A stretch of DNA of 64,000 nucleotides from Rhypophila decipiens (taxonomy: Eukaryota; Ascomycota; Sordariomycetes; Sordariales; Naviculisporaceae). The stretch lies in assembly GCA_033297075.1 (NCBI GenBank), contig MU858071.1:124001-188000 (forward strand). The letters are read 5' to 3'. Of this stretch, positions 14,301 through 25,673 are shown piece after piece. Positions within the stretch are counted from its first letter, which is position 1; each line of letters opens with the position of its first letter. Both the position numbers and the translations under genes were made by a program. The notes beneath the pieces are model-generated. The model ran no database searches and was not told the DNA's origin. It saw only the letters and a program-made list of their open reading frames with translations.

Positions 14301-14343
14301 TACCATTAAAAGCGTGCTCAACGATTCGGACTTTGGATCACTC
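11333..14343. other. 3-kb gene-poor stretch between ATG8 and the PtaB-like gene
   Basis: Holds the 3' ends of two convergent genes. I see no coding region: ORFs of 163 codons or fewer have no family resemblance and show no splice pattern. The stretch is A/T-richer than its flanks and unusually long for convergent neighbours, so it may contain non-coding transcripts or decayed mobile DNA, but nothing specific can be named. Confidence 0.5.
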
Positions 14344-15989
14344 TCATGATGGGTTCCCTTTGAGTCGTTTCTGCATCCTGGGCGTCGGGGGTTGCTTGGC
14401 TTTGGGTGGCACACCGTTCATCTGTGGCGTTCCGATAGCCTGAGGTGTTGGTGCTGACGCGGGGGTATCTTCTTCCTTCACTGCCGATGCCCTCCTTCGC
14501 TTGTTGTTCTGGGAAGGGGAAGTGTTTGCACTGGGGCCGCTCGAGTTGGTGCCCTGCTGGCTTGCTTGGAGCTGCATCCCGGGAGCTTGCATTTGTCCGG
14601 GGGCTGGGCTGCCGATATGAGGAGATCCGGGTAGTACTCCAGCCGGCATGGCCGGGCTATTTCCCATTTGGAACTGCTGGAAGCCCGGTGTCCTTGGCGG
14701 CATAGCAGGGCCGTTGACCCCTTGGGTGGGATTGATGTGTTGGTTCACGTACTGGTCAAGCGCTGCGTAAGGAGCGAGGCCAGGATGGGAGTGATAATAT
14801 GTAAACAACGGGTTCATCTGCCCCATGATCTCGACAATCTGCAGACATGTAGTTAGCCTTCAAAGCCCGGAGCTTGGTGGCAGAAGTGAGCACCTGCCTC
14901 AAGGAACTGGTAGACTGCCTCGGTGATGCCCATGCCAGTCTTGACAGTCGAAAGAGGAAGATCAATATCAGGCGGCGGGTTTTGAGGAGACTTCATCGGT
15001 TTCGCTTTACCCTTCTTGCTCATCTCCGGAGACTGCTTGTTGTCTTGTTGGTTCATGGTCTTCCATTCCTTGACCCAGTTGTGGGCCGGTCTGGCCGCTT
15101 GTATAACGAGCTCTCTAGAGATGTATTCTTCGTGACTCGTTGTCAAGAACTCGAATAGTTCGAACTTTTGTTCGTGGTCGAAACAAGCGCGGAGTGTCCC
15201 GTTTGCGACGAGCTGTGTTGCTTTGGTATTAGCAGTATTCCCACTGATTTGAAAAAAAAGGTAGACATACGTGAGAGCCACCATCGAACCAGTACACCAG
15301 GCTTGCTTTATTGCACTCTATCCAGTGACCCTCATTGGGCATTGGCCGATCGGTTGTTCCCTTTTCCAAGATCAACTGCATTGTCTTGACGCCACTGCTG
15401 AAGTTGGTGTGGAAGTAGCGGGCAAGCGCAGGAAATGCAATCTCGTAATGCTTCTCCTGTTGTCCGTTTTCCTTGTCTCTCACGAGTATGGAGTGCCTGA
15501 AGCTGCCTTTTTGAGAGAAGAACTGCTGGACAAAGACGTTCCAGTAATTCTGGTCTTCCTCCTTACTCTTGGGGCCCTGTGCGATGGCTGGGTTAGCAAG
15601 TGTCCAAGGGGGCCTTCTCGAGCCAGGAAAGATGACATACAGGAAATCCACTGAGGTGCTCATTGAACTGCATCAGTTTCAGAAGACACACTCCTTTCAG
15701 ATTGACACCGTCTAGTCGTTTCTGCTGCATCATATTCATATTCGGGACGCCAGTCACCTGTTGCACAGCTTGCTGCTGTGCATGGACCAACTGAGCAGCT
15801 TGCTGCTGCTGTGCTTGCGTCGTTTGCGGGGTCTGCGGAGGGGCTTGAGGCTGTTGTTGAGCATTCGGTTGTGGTGTTGGGTTCTGTGTAGGCACTTGGT
15901 TCGGCGCTTGCCCGTTTGTTCCTGACCCGCCTTGACCAGGCTGCTGCTGCGGTTGCGGTGTCTGCGCCTGAGGCTGTCCAGCTTGTTGC

Positions 15990-16084
<95 letters not shown>

Positions 16085-17060
16085 AGCTTGTGCCTGAGCC
16101 TGATTCTGCGCTTGCTGGGCCTGCTGTTGAGCCTGTCCCTGGTTCTGCTGTTGCTGTTGCTGTTGCTGAGCTTGTGCTTGAGCCTGTGCCTGAGCTTGGG
16201 CTTGTTGTTGATTGTGTAGGGCTGCCATTTGAGCTTGTTGCATGAAATGAGGGTTCATTTGGTGTTGATTCGGATTGTTAGCCTGGTTTTGCATCTGGAT
16301 CTGATGCTGCTGTTGCTGCATGAGGTGTTGCGCCATGATTGCCGGCTATTTGGAGTTAGCACACGTTTCTACCAGCTCATAGGCACTCAACCTACATTCA
16401 TGCCTGGGTTTTGCTGGAGATGCTGTTGAAGCTGCTGTTGCCGAAGTTGAGGAGGAAGGACGCCGGGCCCCATTCTCTGTAATTGGGCCTGGTAGGCGGC
16501 GGCGGCCTGCTGCTGAGACATGGGGACGCCTATGGGGACGCCGCCTTGCATAACGGCGGCTTGTTGCGCCATATAGGCCGATCTATGATTTTGCTGCGCC
16601 GTTAACTGTCGGAGCTGTTGTTGTTGCGTTAACTGTTGTTGTTGCGTCATCTGTTGTTGCATGTGTTGCATTTGCGGGTTCCCTATTCCCATTACTAAAA
16701 GGTCAGTGCCGGCTATTTGAACGTGACAGGGCTCGGGGTTCAGGTATACATACTCATGGGATTCATCTGCTGCTGTTGAAACAAATGTTGCGCCTGCGCT
16801 GGGTTCAGGTGCTGCATGGCATGTGCATTCGGGTTGCCGACACCTGGAGGCATGCCTGCCAGCATGGCGGCGGGATTCATTTGAGGTCCGGGGCCTGACA
16901 CGCCCATGTGGCCGACAAGCCCGTGTGGTATACCCCCGGGCGCGACACCGGGCTGGCTCAGATTGTGAGCCATCCCGGGGGCCATGGCATGAGGAGGAGG
17001 GTGCTGTTGCATCGCGCCTGGGTGAGGCGTAAAGGACTGCGGAATCGTGCTGGCCATCAT
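14344..17060 (-). CDS. ptaB: LIM-domain-binding (LDB/SEUSS-type) transcriptional co-regulator, PtaB-like
   Basis: Six exons: 16754-17060, 16396-16694, 15641-16345, 15271-15576, 14898-15212 and 14344-14838, giving 808 residues. The N-terminal half is Gln/Met/Pro-rich and includes an almost pure glutamine run of about 38 residues (encoded near 15980-16085). The conserved LIM-binding domain follows, with LKLMQFNEHLS, DQNYWNVFVQQFFS, YEIAFPALARYFHTNFSSGV and FEFLTTSHEEYISR, then GLAPYAALDQYVN and a Ser/Pro/Ala tail. In Aspergillus, PtaB partners the LisH protein SomA to control adhesion and development; the same role here is inference. I chose the ATG at 17060 because the frame above it has no ATG. 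The last intron (14839-14897) begins GC instead of GT: only GAG|gcaggt...ctgcag|ATT keeps the conserved frame into IVEIMGQMNP. Confidence 0.9.
15975..16090 (-). repeat. CAG/CAA trinucleotide tract encoding polyglutamine
   Basis: On the + strand this reads as near-uninterrupted ctg/ttg triplets inside exon 3 of the PtaB-like gene. Mixed CAG and CAA codons reduce pure-repeat slippage, but length polymorphism is likely. Confidence 0.9.
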
Positions 17061-18849
17061 CCACCAAGGGTGCCGAACCTCCACCGCGTGGATATCGACC
17101 TGGGTTCCACCGCGTTATCGCATGCGAGATCCGACCAGGGAAGCTCTGTAGTCGGAGGTCGCGATGACCGGCAACGAGATCTTGGCGGGGGCCGCGCGCA
17201 AGAAGAAGCCCGCGTCTGCTGGCAATCGGGATGCGCAGAGATTTGTTGACCGGGAAAGGAGACCCAAGCCGAATGCGACAGTGGCGATGGCGATGGCGAT
17301 GGCGTCGTCGCGAGTGTTGGGCGGGAAGCCGACTTTGATCCGATCCGGTCTGTTTGCGCGTGATAAAGCCAAAGCAGGCCGGAAGAGGATGTGATCGGGA
17401 GATTGATGTGGAAGGGGGGTGGTGGCTCCACGAGTAGGAAGTAGCTGCGAAAGACAGAGAGCCAGGGCAGCAACGCCGAGATGCAAAATATCACAAAAAG
17501 ATGGAGAGATAAATTAGACTAGACTGCAGCCGTGCAGCGATAATAACGAGTCCAGATTGATTTTGGCCGACTGCCAGCCTTTTGGGCGCTGGTTAAGGCG
17601 AGGATGAGAGAGGTTGCGGCAACGACGTGTCGTGGTCGGAGGTGGACTGCCTGTGGTGGACTGTGGAGTCGGGAGACGGGGGGTTGGGACTTGGATGTGT
17701 TGGAGAGCGCAGAGTGCAGAGTGCAGAGCGGCGATCTGACAAAACTGGAAAGCTGGGGGGAGGAGTGGGAGAGCGCTGGAGTTTTGGGGGAGGGGACTGG
17801 AGCTGGAGCTGGAGCGAACCACAGGGAATGGCTCAGGTCAGGTCCAGGTCCAGTGCAGGGCCCCCGATTGAAAATTGATTATCGGCGCACGTCAAATCTT
17901 TCCGCCGGCCGTCGCAAATCCCAAATCGATATATCCTTGCACCACCTTGCCTGTGTAACAAATAAGATGGACGAATGGTGTCTATGAATAGTAAAGCAAA
18001 AAGGGAAATATATTGATCTTGGGTTTCTTCAATTGTTCGTCACAAGCAAGAGGCTTGGCAGGTCAATATTGCAGAGGGAGAAAAAAGGACAGGCAACTTG
18101 GGAATCAGAATGAGAAGATGGTGGTTGGCACCGAAGACCAACAATCGGGCGAGTGCACCAGGGGCAGAGAGCGTGTTGCAGACTCTCGAAAGTCAGGGTC
18201 ACAGAGAGAGGAATCCTGGGCACCGATCAAGCAGATGCAGAGGAGCCTGGGAAAAAAAATTGACCAAAAGAAGAGGTGGATCAACGATTGCCTCAAACTG
18301 TATTTTCCTCTATCCGTGATGAAACATGCGCCTATCTTGATACAACGATGCCTAAAGGTGGAGATATGCATCTGGAGCGAATGGAATGCTGGTTGTTCCG
18401 AGCCGACACCCCAGATTCTGAATGCCAAGACATGATGGCCAGCAGGACAGCTCAGTCAGACGATGAACAGAGGTTTGACGAGACCGACCACCGCCCAAAG
18501 CTGAGGAAGAAAGGAAAGGCACAAGCCAGAGAGTGACGTGAAAAACGGTCTCTTGGATCAAGTAAGTTGCTATAAAATTGAATATTTTTGTTGATCAGTA
18601 ATTGCAACAGGGCCTTGACGACTGTTGAGACAAAAGCTTAATTAGCTATCGCGCCCCGATTTTCCGTTATCATTCCTGGCCAAAATCCCGAAAGGTGGAT
18701 TTGGTTCTTGCGGCTCCACTCCTCTCTCTCGAAAATTCCACAAAGCACGTGCCCGATCACACTGACCCCACTGAAGTTTTTTGCTTATCGCTATCAGCCC
18801 GCCAGCTATATTTTGGCCGTCCTTTGCACTCTGAACGAATTTCTTCCTT

Positions 18850-19620
18850 CTTTCCAACCTCACACTCTTCGACTTTCCCAACCACAATCTCTGCCTCGCT
18901 TCGGACAGCCAACCTCAAGAGAGCGTGCAGAGCTTGTCTTTGACGAACAATCAGCGACTCATTTTGCGCGCCTCTCTGGGTTTTGATCGCGTGATCGAAC
19001 GAGCCAAGTTGTGGTTGGTCTGAATTCGACGAGTTGAGCCTCAACCATCCATCCAGCAAACCAGAAGAGGTAAGCCACCATCCCCCTACCTTGCACAAGA
19101 CCCTTGTGCAATATCTCGCGTGGTTGGATGATGATAAACCATACATTGTCTTCTTTTCCACACTTGAATCGACCATGAACGAGACAATCTCGGGCTCATC
19201 CTGACAGGTGAGCCTGCTACTTGCCAGTACTTTTGCCTGACTACCACCGAGATATTGCCATTGCCATCTCACCAACCATTGTTCTGTATCAGAACAGACG
19301 CTGACTAGAAACACAGGATCTCCATCCTCTCCGGCCTTGGATGCTTTGCTACCCATCATGCCCTTCACACTAACCTTTCCAATCTAGCTTTTCACGACCA
19401 AACCTTCAACTCATCAGGTCAGTTCAAGATATTTCTTTCGCCCTTCCCCAATTCCATTATGATGAAACATTTTCCACAATTCGCAGTTTCCACTCGAGTC
19501 CCACTAGAGCCTTTTCGGGACAGATGAGAGGCAAATTCTTCCTTGGATGTCTGATTGGAATTCAAACACCATCACCTTTTCACAAACCAAACCATTCTCG
19601 GGTTATGACCACCAGCTAAC
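18850..19620 (+). ncRNA. candidate spliced non-coding (or micro-ORF) transcript
   Basis: Inference from signals only. A C/T- and CAAC-rich leader-like stretch (18840-19069) ends in GAAGAG|gtaagcc at 19070. Strong 3' sites follow: gctgactagaaacacag ending at 19316, and a cag at 19207 that directly precedes gtgagc. A second donor, TCATCAG|gtcagt, sits at 19418 with acceptor ttcgcag at 19496. Splicing gives exons of about 18850-19069 (or 19207), 19317-19417 and 19497 onward. No frame is open across them. The longest ATG-started peptide is 31 codons at 19524-19619 (MRGKFFLGCL...). It may be a divergent transcript opposite the PtaB-like promoter. Confidence 0.3.
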
Positions 19621-20037
19621 CATCTGGAACAGATTTCTACAGTCTTCACTCTGGAGTGCACTAGATAGTTGGATAGATGAGTAATGAAACATGACGTATC
19701 CAAAACTCAGCTGATTCGTGTCCTTTGTGTTTGCTTTATGTGGCTGGTGTGCTCGTTTCTTGGTGTTTTGTATCGCATCTTCGCATCGTATCTTCGCATC
19801 GTAGACCTGGACGACTCCCCAGCTCCTCATGAAACAACGAGATGTATTCTTGTTCGCGTCGATGCCATTCATTGATTTAACCAAGGCTATTGGTCTACAA
19901 GAGGTTGTCCGGAATGAGGATGCAGACAAGGGCAGATATGCAAAGAGCACTTCAAAGGAGTTGCCCAAGTTGATTCACAGACCCAATGTACTGTACATAG
20001 GTAGGTACGGTAGGCATCTACCTATTGATTCCACCTA

Positions 20038-20066
20038 TCATCATCATCATCATCATCACCATCATC
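20038..20066. repeat. CAT/ATC trinucleotide microsatellite
   Basis: About nine consecutive cat/cac-type triplets in intergenic DNA. No function apparent. Confidence 0.85.
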
Positions 20067-20536
20067 GCCTTGAGCATTTGTTTGTACCAGAAAATTTCGA
20101 AACCCAGAACCAACCCTATTACCGGTAGTGCTCAACCCAACATCGACCCCCAAGATAAATAAAATCGCTTTATAGAAGCTGTAAGTAGAGCCTAGTTGAC
20201 TTTTAATCAAGGCCTGCTAGCCAGGAAAAAGAACAACACCAGTAAATCAACAAGCAGCGAAAACAAATAAAATAAAATACACCTCTAATTTGTGTTGTTT
20301 GTCATGTCATAAGGGTACGTGGAATGAGTAACCCCCGTACGTAGCAACGTAGTATAAAGCATCATCATGTCATTGGAAGCCCGTATCCATATAGCATATC
20401 CTTCGCCCATCCAGTCCCCGCACCCACTCCTTTCCATTTCCAAGCAGGTACCCATTTCCCTTCACTCCCAACAACTAGCAAGTCTCACTGGAAGCTACCA
20501 GTAGCTGTTCATTCTCATTTAGAGAGAGGGCGCCAA

Positions 20537-23509
20537 TCACCCCTCGGTAGCAACCTCCCTAACACTAACCCCCTTGGCCCCAGAGATCGAATGTAAATGT
20601 GAATGTGACGACGACGACAAACTCGGGGGAGGGGGCATCATCAACCCCAGACCGCCCGGCGCACTGCCAGCTGTACCAGCCCTCTTCACCCTGCCCCCCA
20701 CAATCCCCCTTCTATTCCTCCCCGTCCTTCCCCGCCCCAGCCAATTCAACTTTAGCAGTTTATTCAGCTCCTCCACCATCCGGTTCGACGCATCGTCCTC
20801 CACAGCCGGAGCACCAGCGACATTCCCGGCGGGCGAAACCCCGACCGAGGCAAGGACACTCATACATTGCAACATCCTTCCAATCATATCCGTTACTTGT
20901 TTCGAGTCCTCTACGTTCTGATCGCGTAAAGTGCCCGCACCTCCAAGAGTCTGTAAGCTAGACGGTGTGAATGGGCGCGTGGACGTTGTGTTATCGCTCC
21001 CGAAGGAGACGTTGCTTATTGCTCTGCTGCGGTTTCCGCTCCCTCCGACAGAGGTAGCACCTGCTGCTTCGCCGAGCAATGTCGTGCTGGTGGAATTATA
21101 GCTCGCTAGGGACGGATCTAGTGAAGATATACCGCCGGCTGGTGGGGGACCAGGACGGGCAGATACAGCGCCGTAGTTGAACCCGCCTGGGACACTGCTC
21201 ATGCTCATTCCCAAGGAATTTGAATTTTGGGATTCAGCGGGGGAGCTGGATAGCATGCTGCCTTGGGTATGAAACCCAGGTGACGGGACGGGAATGGGCG
21301 GCGAGGCGAGCGCCATTGATGCCAAAGATTGCGGGAGGAATTCGAGAGATAGGCGGGAGAACATGGCTTTGAGGGTCTCGTAACGGGGGAGGATCACGAT
21401 ATCGCGGAAGCTGAGCAGGACTATGCGACGGACTTCTAGGACTAAAGAAGCGGGCGAGACAACCGTGACTGTTGACGCCATGGCTGTTGCTGCGTCTAAC
21501 GAGGGTCTGCGAGCTGCGATGCCGCCCCAAAAGTCGCGCGCTTGTTCTGGTGTCATTAGGGGCCCGTGACCAGCGAATTCCATGTCCAGCGGGAGGAAGA
21601 CAGCTTGTAGGTAGGGGAGGATGTTGGTAAAGGTGAAAATCCAGAGCTCGACTAGCGACGGTATTAATCTATCGTCGGGTGTGTCTAAGAGAGCGCGATC
21701 GAGACTCTTGAACCCGGTCGATAAGAGCTCTCGCAAGTCTTCCACGATGATGTTTGGACTCCGCCGCGCCAGACAATACTGGATATGCATGGTCACAACG
21801 CGGTTGAGATCCTCAATCGGGAGACGCAGTTCCTCCCCCTGAAAGATGATGAGTAGTTTTGCCTTTAGGAACGGCCAGGCATCGTCAACTGTCATATTGT
21901 TGAGTCCATACTTGGAGCTATCAAAAGGCTCGTTCATGTACAGGGCTGTGGCGAGCGCCGACCCGGAATTGACGCTGCTCGGGCCCGGCCAGTCAGGTCC
22001 CATATTGAAAGTCGAGGCTGCATCGTCAAAGGTGCCTTTCTCTTCCTTTTTCTTTTCGCGCAACGCCCGACCGCCGTGCCGTAGATCGAGGCCCGACTTG
22101 AAATCGAGACCTGTCTTGAAGCTGGTGGTGTGGGGCGCTGGACTTAGAGGGAGGTTGAAGTTGTAGAGGCTGTTTGGGGCGCTCGGGTCCGACGGTCTGG
22201 AATTGCTGCTGGCCGAGGATAAAGGTAGGTGATGCTCGTCTTTGAGCTTGTGTCTTTGCCGCGACAGAAAGTGGTGCTTCTTTTCCTTTTCCTTGACGTC
22301 CTTTTCGGGCACGGGCGGTGTGTCGAGCGCACGTATTGTTGCAGTAGAAGAATTCCCGAGGTTGTAAAATGATTGCGAACTCGAATCCAGACTGGTTGTA
22401 CTAAAGTTTCCTCGCTGTAAATTCGAAAAGGCATGTCCGATCTTGGCTGGACTTGGGAGGGGCTTGTCTTTGCTCTCTTTGACCCCTATTTTTCCGGGGC
22501 GAGAGAAAAGCTTGACTTTGGACTTCTCTGGCTTTGGGGGAGGAGGCGGGGCTTGAGCGGGTGGTGCTGGAGCCGGCAGTCCGGGAGAGGACTGGCCTGA
22601 TCTCGGAAACACCATGTTCGCTGCTGCTGCCGCGGCAAGGTTATGATTGCCGGGGAGGCCATTGTGGTATGACTGAATCGGGAGCGTTGATTCTTTTGGC
22701 GCGCTGGCTTCGGTCAAGCTTAGCATAGGAGGACTCAAAGGGCCACCGCTGCCACGTTTGCTGTGCGCCGATGGGGCTTCGTATTCTTGCCCCGGTGTAG
22801 GTACTGTTTGCGACCTCTGCCGCGAGTGTTGTTGATGTTGAGCCTGGGCTAAAGCCTGTATCTGAGCATGCTGTAATTGCTGTTGCTGCTGCTGTTGCTG
22901 TTGGTTTTGGTGCTGCATTACTGCCGCCTGGGCAGCTATCTGGCTGGCAGACATCTCCCGGTGCGGAGACGGACTCATCTTGGGCGAAGGTTGCCCGAAC
23001 CCAATCTGTGAGAGACCCGATGTGCTGGTCGACGGCAGAGTCGGCTCGAACAGCCCAGCACTATTGGAGTGCTTTCGCGAATGTCCCAGCCTGCTGGTAA
23101 ACCCGCCGGATGCGGCTGTCGAGGCAGCGCTCGTCGGTGGCAGCGTCAGAGGTGATGGCCCGTTTCGCGAGATGGTGTCGCTCGGGGACTGTGTCCCAGC
23201 GACGGAGCGCGCGGCCGATATGGCGGTCGACAACGTCGGTCGTGAAAAGTTCTGTAGACTGCTGGTGCTGCCGTTGCTATGGGAGGTGAAGCTGGCGTAG
23301 ATGGGAGTGGCAGGTGAGCCCGAGCCGGCCTGGGCTGCCGAGTTGTTTCGGGGCTTGGGAAGGGTCAAGGGAGTCTGGTCGTCGCTCGGGGAAGTGTCAA
23401 TTCGTCTCAATCTCGGTCGCGACAGGTCTGCGCCTGCTGAACTACTCCCCGGCAAGGGGGAGAAGCTCCCGGGAGCTCTCGGCCCTTGCGTGGGTCTTGC
23501 GGGTTGCAT
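20537..23509 (-). CDS. hbrB: HbrB/Bit61-family TORC2 subunit
   Basis: A single 990-codon exon. Residues from about 540 to 760 carry the HbrB-like (PRR5/Protor, yeast Bit61/Bit2) domain: AWPFLKAKLLIIFQGEELRL, EDLNRVVTMHIQYCLARRSP, LRELLSTGFKSLD, LVELWIFTFTNILPYLQAVFLPLD and VLEVRRIVLLSFRDIVILPRYETLK. The domain is flanked by long Ser/Pro/Gln-rich disordered regions, including a Gln run near residue 205 and a Pro-rich segment near residue 315. The protein belongs to the TOR complex 2, which controls plasma-membrane and actin homeostasis. In Aspergillus, HbrB affects hyperbranching. The start at 23509 is the first ATG in the frame. An additional upstream exon cannot be excluded. Confidence 0.9.
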   Translation of the reverse strand: MQPARPTQGPRAPGSFSPLPGSSSAGADLSRPRLRRIDTSPSDDQTPLTLPKPRNNSAAQAGSGSPATPIYASFTSHSNGSTSSLQNFSRPTLSTAISAARSVAGTQSPSDTISRNGPSPLTLPPTSAASTAASGGFTSRLGHSRKHSNSAGLFEPTLPSTSTSGLSQIGFGQPSPKMSPSPHREMSASQIAAQAAVMQHQNQQQQQQQQQLQHAQIQALAQAQHQQHSRQRSQTVPTPGQEYEAPSAHSKRGSGGPLSPPMLSLTEASAPKESTLPIQSYHNGLPGNHNLAAAAAANMVFPRSGQSSPGLPAPAPPAQAPPPPPKPEKSKVKLFSRPGKIGVKESKDKPLPSPAKIGHAFSNLQRGNFSTTSLDSSSQSFYNLGNSSTATIRALDTPPVPEKDVKEKEKKHHFLSRQRHKLKDEHHLPLSSASSNSRPSDPSAPNSLYNFNLPLSPAPHTTSFKTGLDFKSGLDLRHGGRALREKKKEEKGTFDDAASTFNMGPDWPGPSSVNSGSALATALYMNEPFDSSKYGLNNMTVDDAWPFLKAKLLIIFQGEELRLPIEDLNRVVTMHIQYCLARRSPNIIVEDLRELLSTGFKSLDRALLDTPDDRLIPSLVELWIFTFTNILPYLQAVFLPLDMEFAGHGPLMTPEQARDFWGGIAARRPSLDAATAMASTVTVVSPASLVLEVRRIVLLSFRDIVILPRYETLKAMFSRLSLEFLPQSLASMALASPPIPVPSPGFHTQGSMLSSSPAESQNSNSLGMSMSSVPGGFNYGAVSARPGPPPAGGISSLDPSLASYNSTSTTLLGEAAGATSVGGSGNRSRAISNVSFGSDNTTSTRPFTPSSLQTLGGAGTLRDQNVEDSKQVTDMIGRMLQCMSVLASVGVSPAGNVAGAPAVEDDASNRMVEELNKLLKLNWLGRGRTGRNRRGIVGGRVKRAGTAGSAPGGLGLMMPPPPSLSSSSHSHLHSISGAKGVSVREVATEG

Positions 23510-24531
23510 GGTGGTGCTTGCTATGGTCCTGGGGTCCTGGGGTCCTGCTGGATGGAGGTCGGTGGGTTCGTTCGAGGTCTGTTACATCTTGGCGGGGACG
23601 AGAGTAACGGGGTCGAGTGAGGACATTTGCGCCCGGGTGGTGACGGGTTGATATTTGGTTTGTCGGCCGCGCGAGTCCTTTGCCGTGGCGATTTCCTCCA
23701 CGAGTAACAATACAAGCGAGGTCTTGGATAGGAAATGTAGGGCTAATCCGAAAGCCAAAAAAACCACAAGCCCACAGCAAGTGAAGTGTAGGAACCTGGT
23801 AGTCGCATGAGATATCAGGAGGTTAGCCTATTTTCGTATTGATGCGGCATTCAAGGGGCGAGGGCGCAAAGGAGTTAGGAGCCTCAAAGGTGGTGCCCGG
23901 ACAAGGGCGGACAAGGCAGCTGGGCGCGGCCGGGGTCCAATTGAATTGATCCCCTCCTGGGGCTGATCAGATCATCCCACTGGAAAGCAAAACTTGGTTT
24001 CGAAGTTGCTCATGCCGGATTCGGTATCGTTGAGGTCAAGACTTGTCATGTCGGTATCGGTAGTTCGCGCTCGGGAATATGGACTGCATGAAACAATAAG
24101 CTAAGCAATTACTGTAATTTTTCAAGATCTCGAAGATGGTCTTGAAAGCTAAGGCAAGTCGTCGTCAGCTTGGATGTGAGATTGCGGAATCGTCACGGAT
24201 ACAGTATTGACGGTACAAGCCAGTACAAGCCAGTACATATCCGTACCTACCATCGAATCGGGCCAGGAGAGAACATTGTAGTGTAATTACTGAATTCAGG
24301 TACCCCGCGATACATCATCATTCAAACCCCACCAAGAAATTCACATCAAGGGGGCGTTCACTCAGGCACGACAGTTCCTTTCACGATCAAGTCTTCACTC
24401 GGGCATATATTCTTAAAAGAGCCAACTGAAGCAACCTAACATCGTTTTATACCCAAGATATCCAGAGAACCAAACCATCAACAACACCAAGAAGGTCCAT
24501 AAAAAAAGGGACGAAAATAAAGCATATCAAA
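23510..24531. other. divergent promoter region hbrB / GON7
   Basis: No gene supported. A short direct repeat of a 10-nt unit (agtacaagcc) lies near 24210-24235. The final bases before GON7 are A/C-rich with an AAAATG start context. Confidence 0.5.
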
Positions 24532-24906
24532 ATGTCACAACCAGACCAAGTGCCAGCAAAAGCAACCCTGACAGCAACATACACATCCCTCTCGAACCAG
24601 CCATTTCAAATATCCCAACACCTTGAGATGCCACCACCATCCTCAGACCTCGCCCCAGAAGAACAAAGAAAGCAGCAAAGGATACAAACCCTCTCGCAAC
24701 TCCGCAAAGCAGCGTCGACAATCCAGGCAGCAGTCAACAAGGGACTCACGGCACGAATGGAAGAAGATAAAGCCCAAGAGCTAGCCTCTAATCAAGACAT
24801 TGGCTTGGACAGCCAAAAGGGAAAGAAGAAAAAGGGCAAGGTGGTGATTGATGACGAGGCGGAGGAGCAGAATTATGGGGAGGAGGTTGTTGAGGATTCC
24901 GATTAG
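24532..24906 (+). CDS. GON7: Gon7-like subunit of the EKC/KEOPS complex
   Basis: A small single-exon protein of 124 residues. It has the fungal Gon7 layout: LTATYTSLSNQPFQ near the start, a helical middle (RIQTLSQLRKAASTIQAAVN, then LTARMEEDKA), a basic KKKKGK patch and an acidic end, EEQNYGEEVVED. Gon7 is an accessory subunit of KEOPS, which makes the t6A37 modification on ANN-decoding tRNAs and has been linked to telomere upkeep and transcription. The match rests on the helical RMEEDKA segment and the NYGEEVVE tail. The family is divergent, so I am fairly but not completely sure. Confidence 0.82.
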   Translation: MSQPDQVPAKATLTATYTSLSNQPFQISQHLEMPPPSSDLAPEEQRKQQRIQTLSQLRKAASTIQAAVNKGLTARMEEDKAQELASNQDIGLDSQKGKKKKGKVVIDDEAEEQNYGEEVVEDSD

Positions 24907-25673
24907 AAAATAACTTCACCCCTTGGCTGGTTGTTGCGGTGGTCATTGATGAGAAGGCAAGGTGACTATATCAAGAATTGAGGGCCCTGCCCATTTGGAT
25001 TGATTCGCGTCGTGTGAACTAGAGCATTGTGATTCCATGAACTGACAAGTACCGCTGATGTGTTGAAGCTTCCTTCGAGGTCTTGGATATTACTCACTCG
25101 TTCCTTGTTGGTTCTATCCGTCGACAGGTCTGCCTGACTTTGACGATATCTGTAACAGAGACTGAGAACCTGTGACCAACCCAAAGCTATGCTCTGTTAT
25201 TATTTCCTCCTTCGTTGATTGCTTGCTTACTTGACTATATATGATATATATCTGGATGAACCTAAAGAACTCTAGGTCGGTAATAGGTATGTATCTAATG
25301 AAGAGAAAACAACAAGTCACTCTCTGAACCCGAATCAGGCCGAGTGAAACCAAAACCCCTCGAACCGTCCATATAGAAAGAAACTTGGACCAAGTACAAC
25401 CTGAAATGAATAGGTTGGTAATAGCGAAGTAGGTATTGAGGAAGTAAAGAAAAAGCCCAACAAGAGGGAATCAAATCAAACCTGCAAACCCTGTGCGGCG
25501 AATTCGCTATGATGCCAGACTCCAATCAACACACCGAGCAGCAAAGCCAAAATCCAGCTCCCGTCCTGATCCCTCCCACGTTCAGATCCAAACTTCACAT
25601 CTACACCATGGCCCCTCAAAATTACAGAAAACTGTGTCGACAGTCTATCTGTTTCTCGTTTCCCCATTACAAT
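24907..25673. other. convergent 3' flanks of GON7 and the phosphate transporter
   Basis: Nothing coding is recognisable; the region presumably holds both 3' UTRs. Confidence 0.6.

Larger units (their letters stand above)
17061..20536. other. 3.5-kb region: PtaB-like leader and a possible non-coding + strand transcript
   Basis: 17061 to about 18000 is upstream of the PtaB-like ATG and is probably its leader and promoter. From about 18770 on the + strand the sequence becomes pyrimidine/CAAC-rich like a fungal 5' UTR, with well-formed splice signals but no long ORF (listed separately). The last part, 19650-20536, holds a CAT microsatellite at 20038-20066 and the HbrB gene 3' flank. Confidence 0.5.

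Noticed and set aside
15916..16245. + strand ORFs rich in Leu or Ala
   Set aside because: Reverse reading of the CAG/CAA polyglutamine tract.
17164..17394. 76-codon + strand ORF upstream of the PtaB-like gene
   Set aside because: Lies antisense to the presumed leader; no family resemblance; includes an Ala-Met simple repeat.
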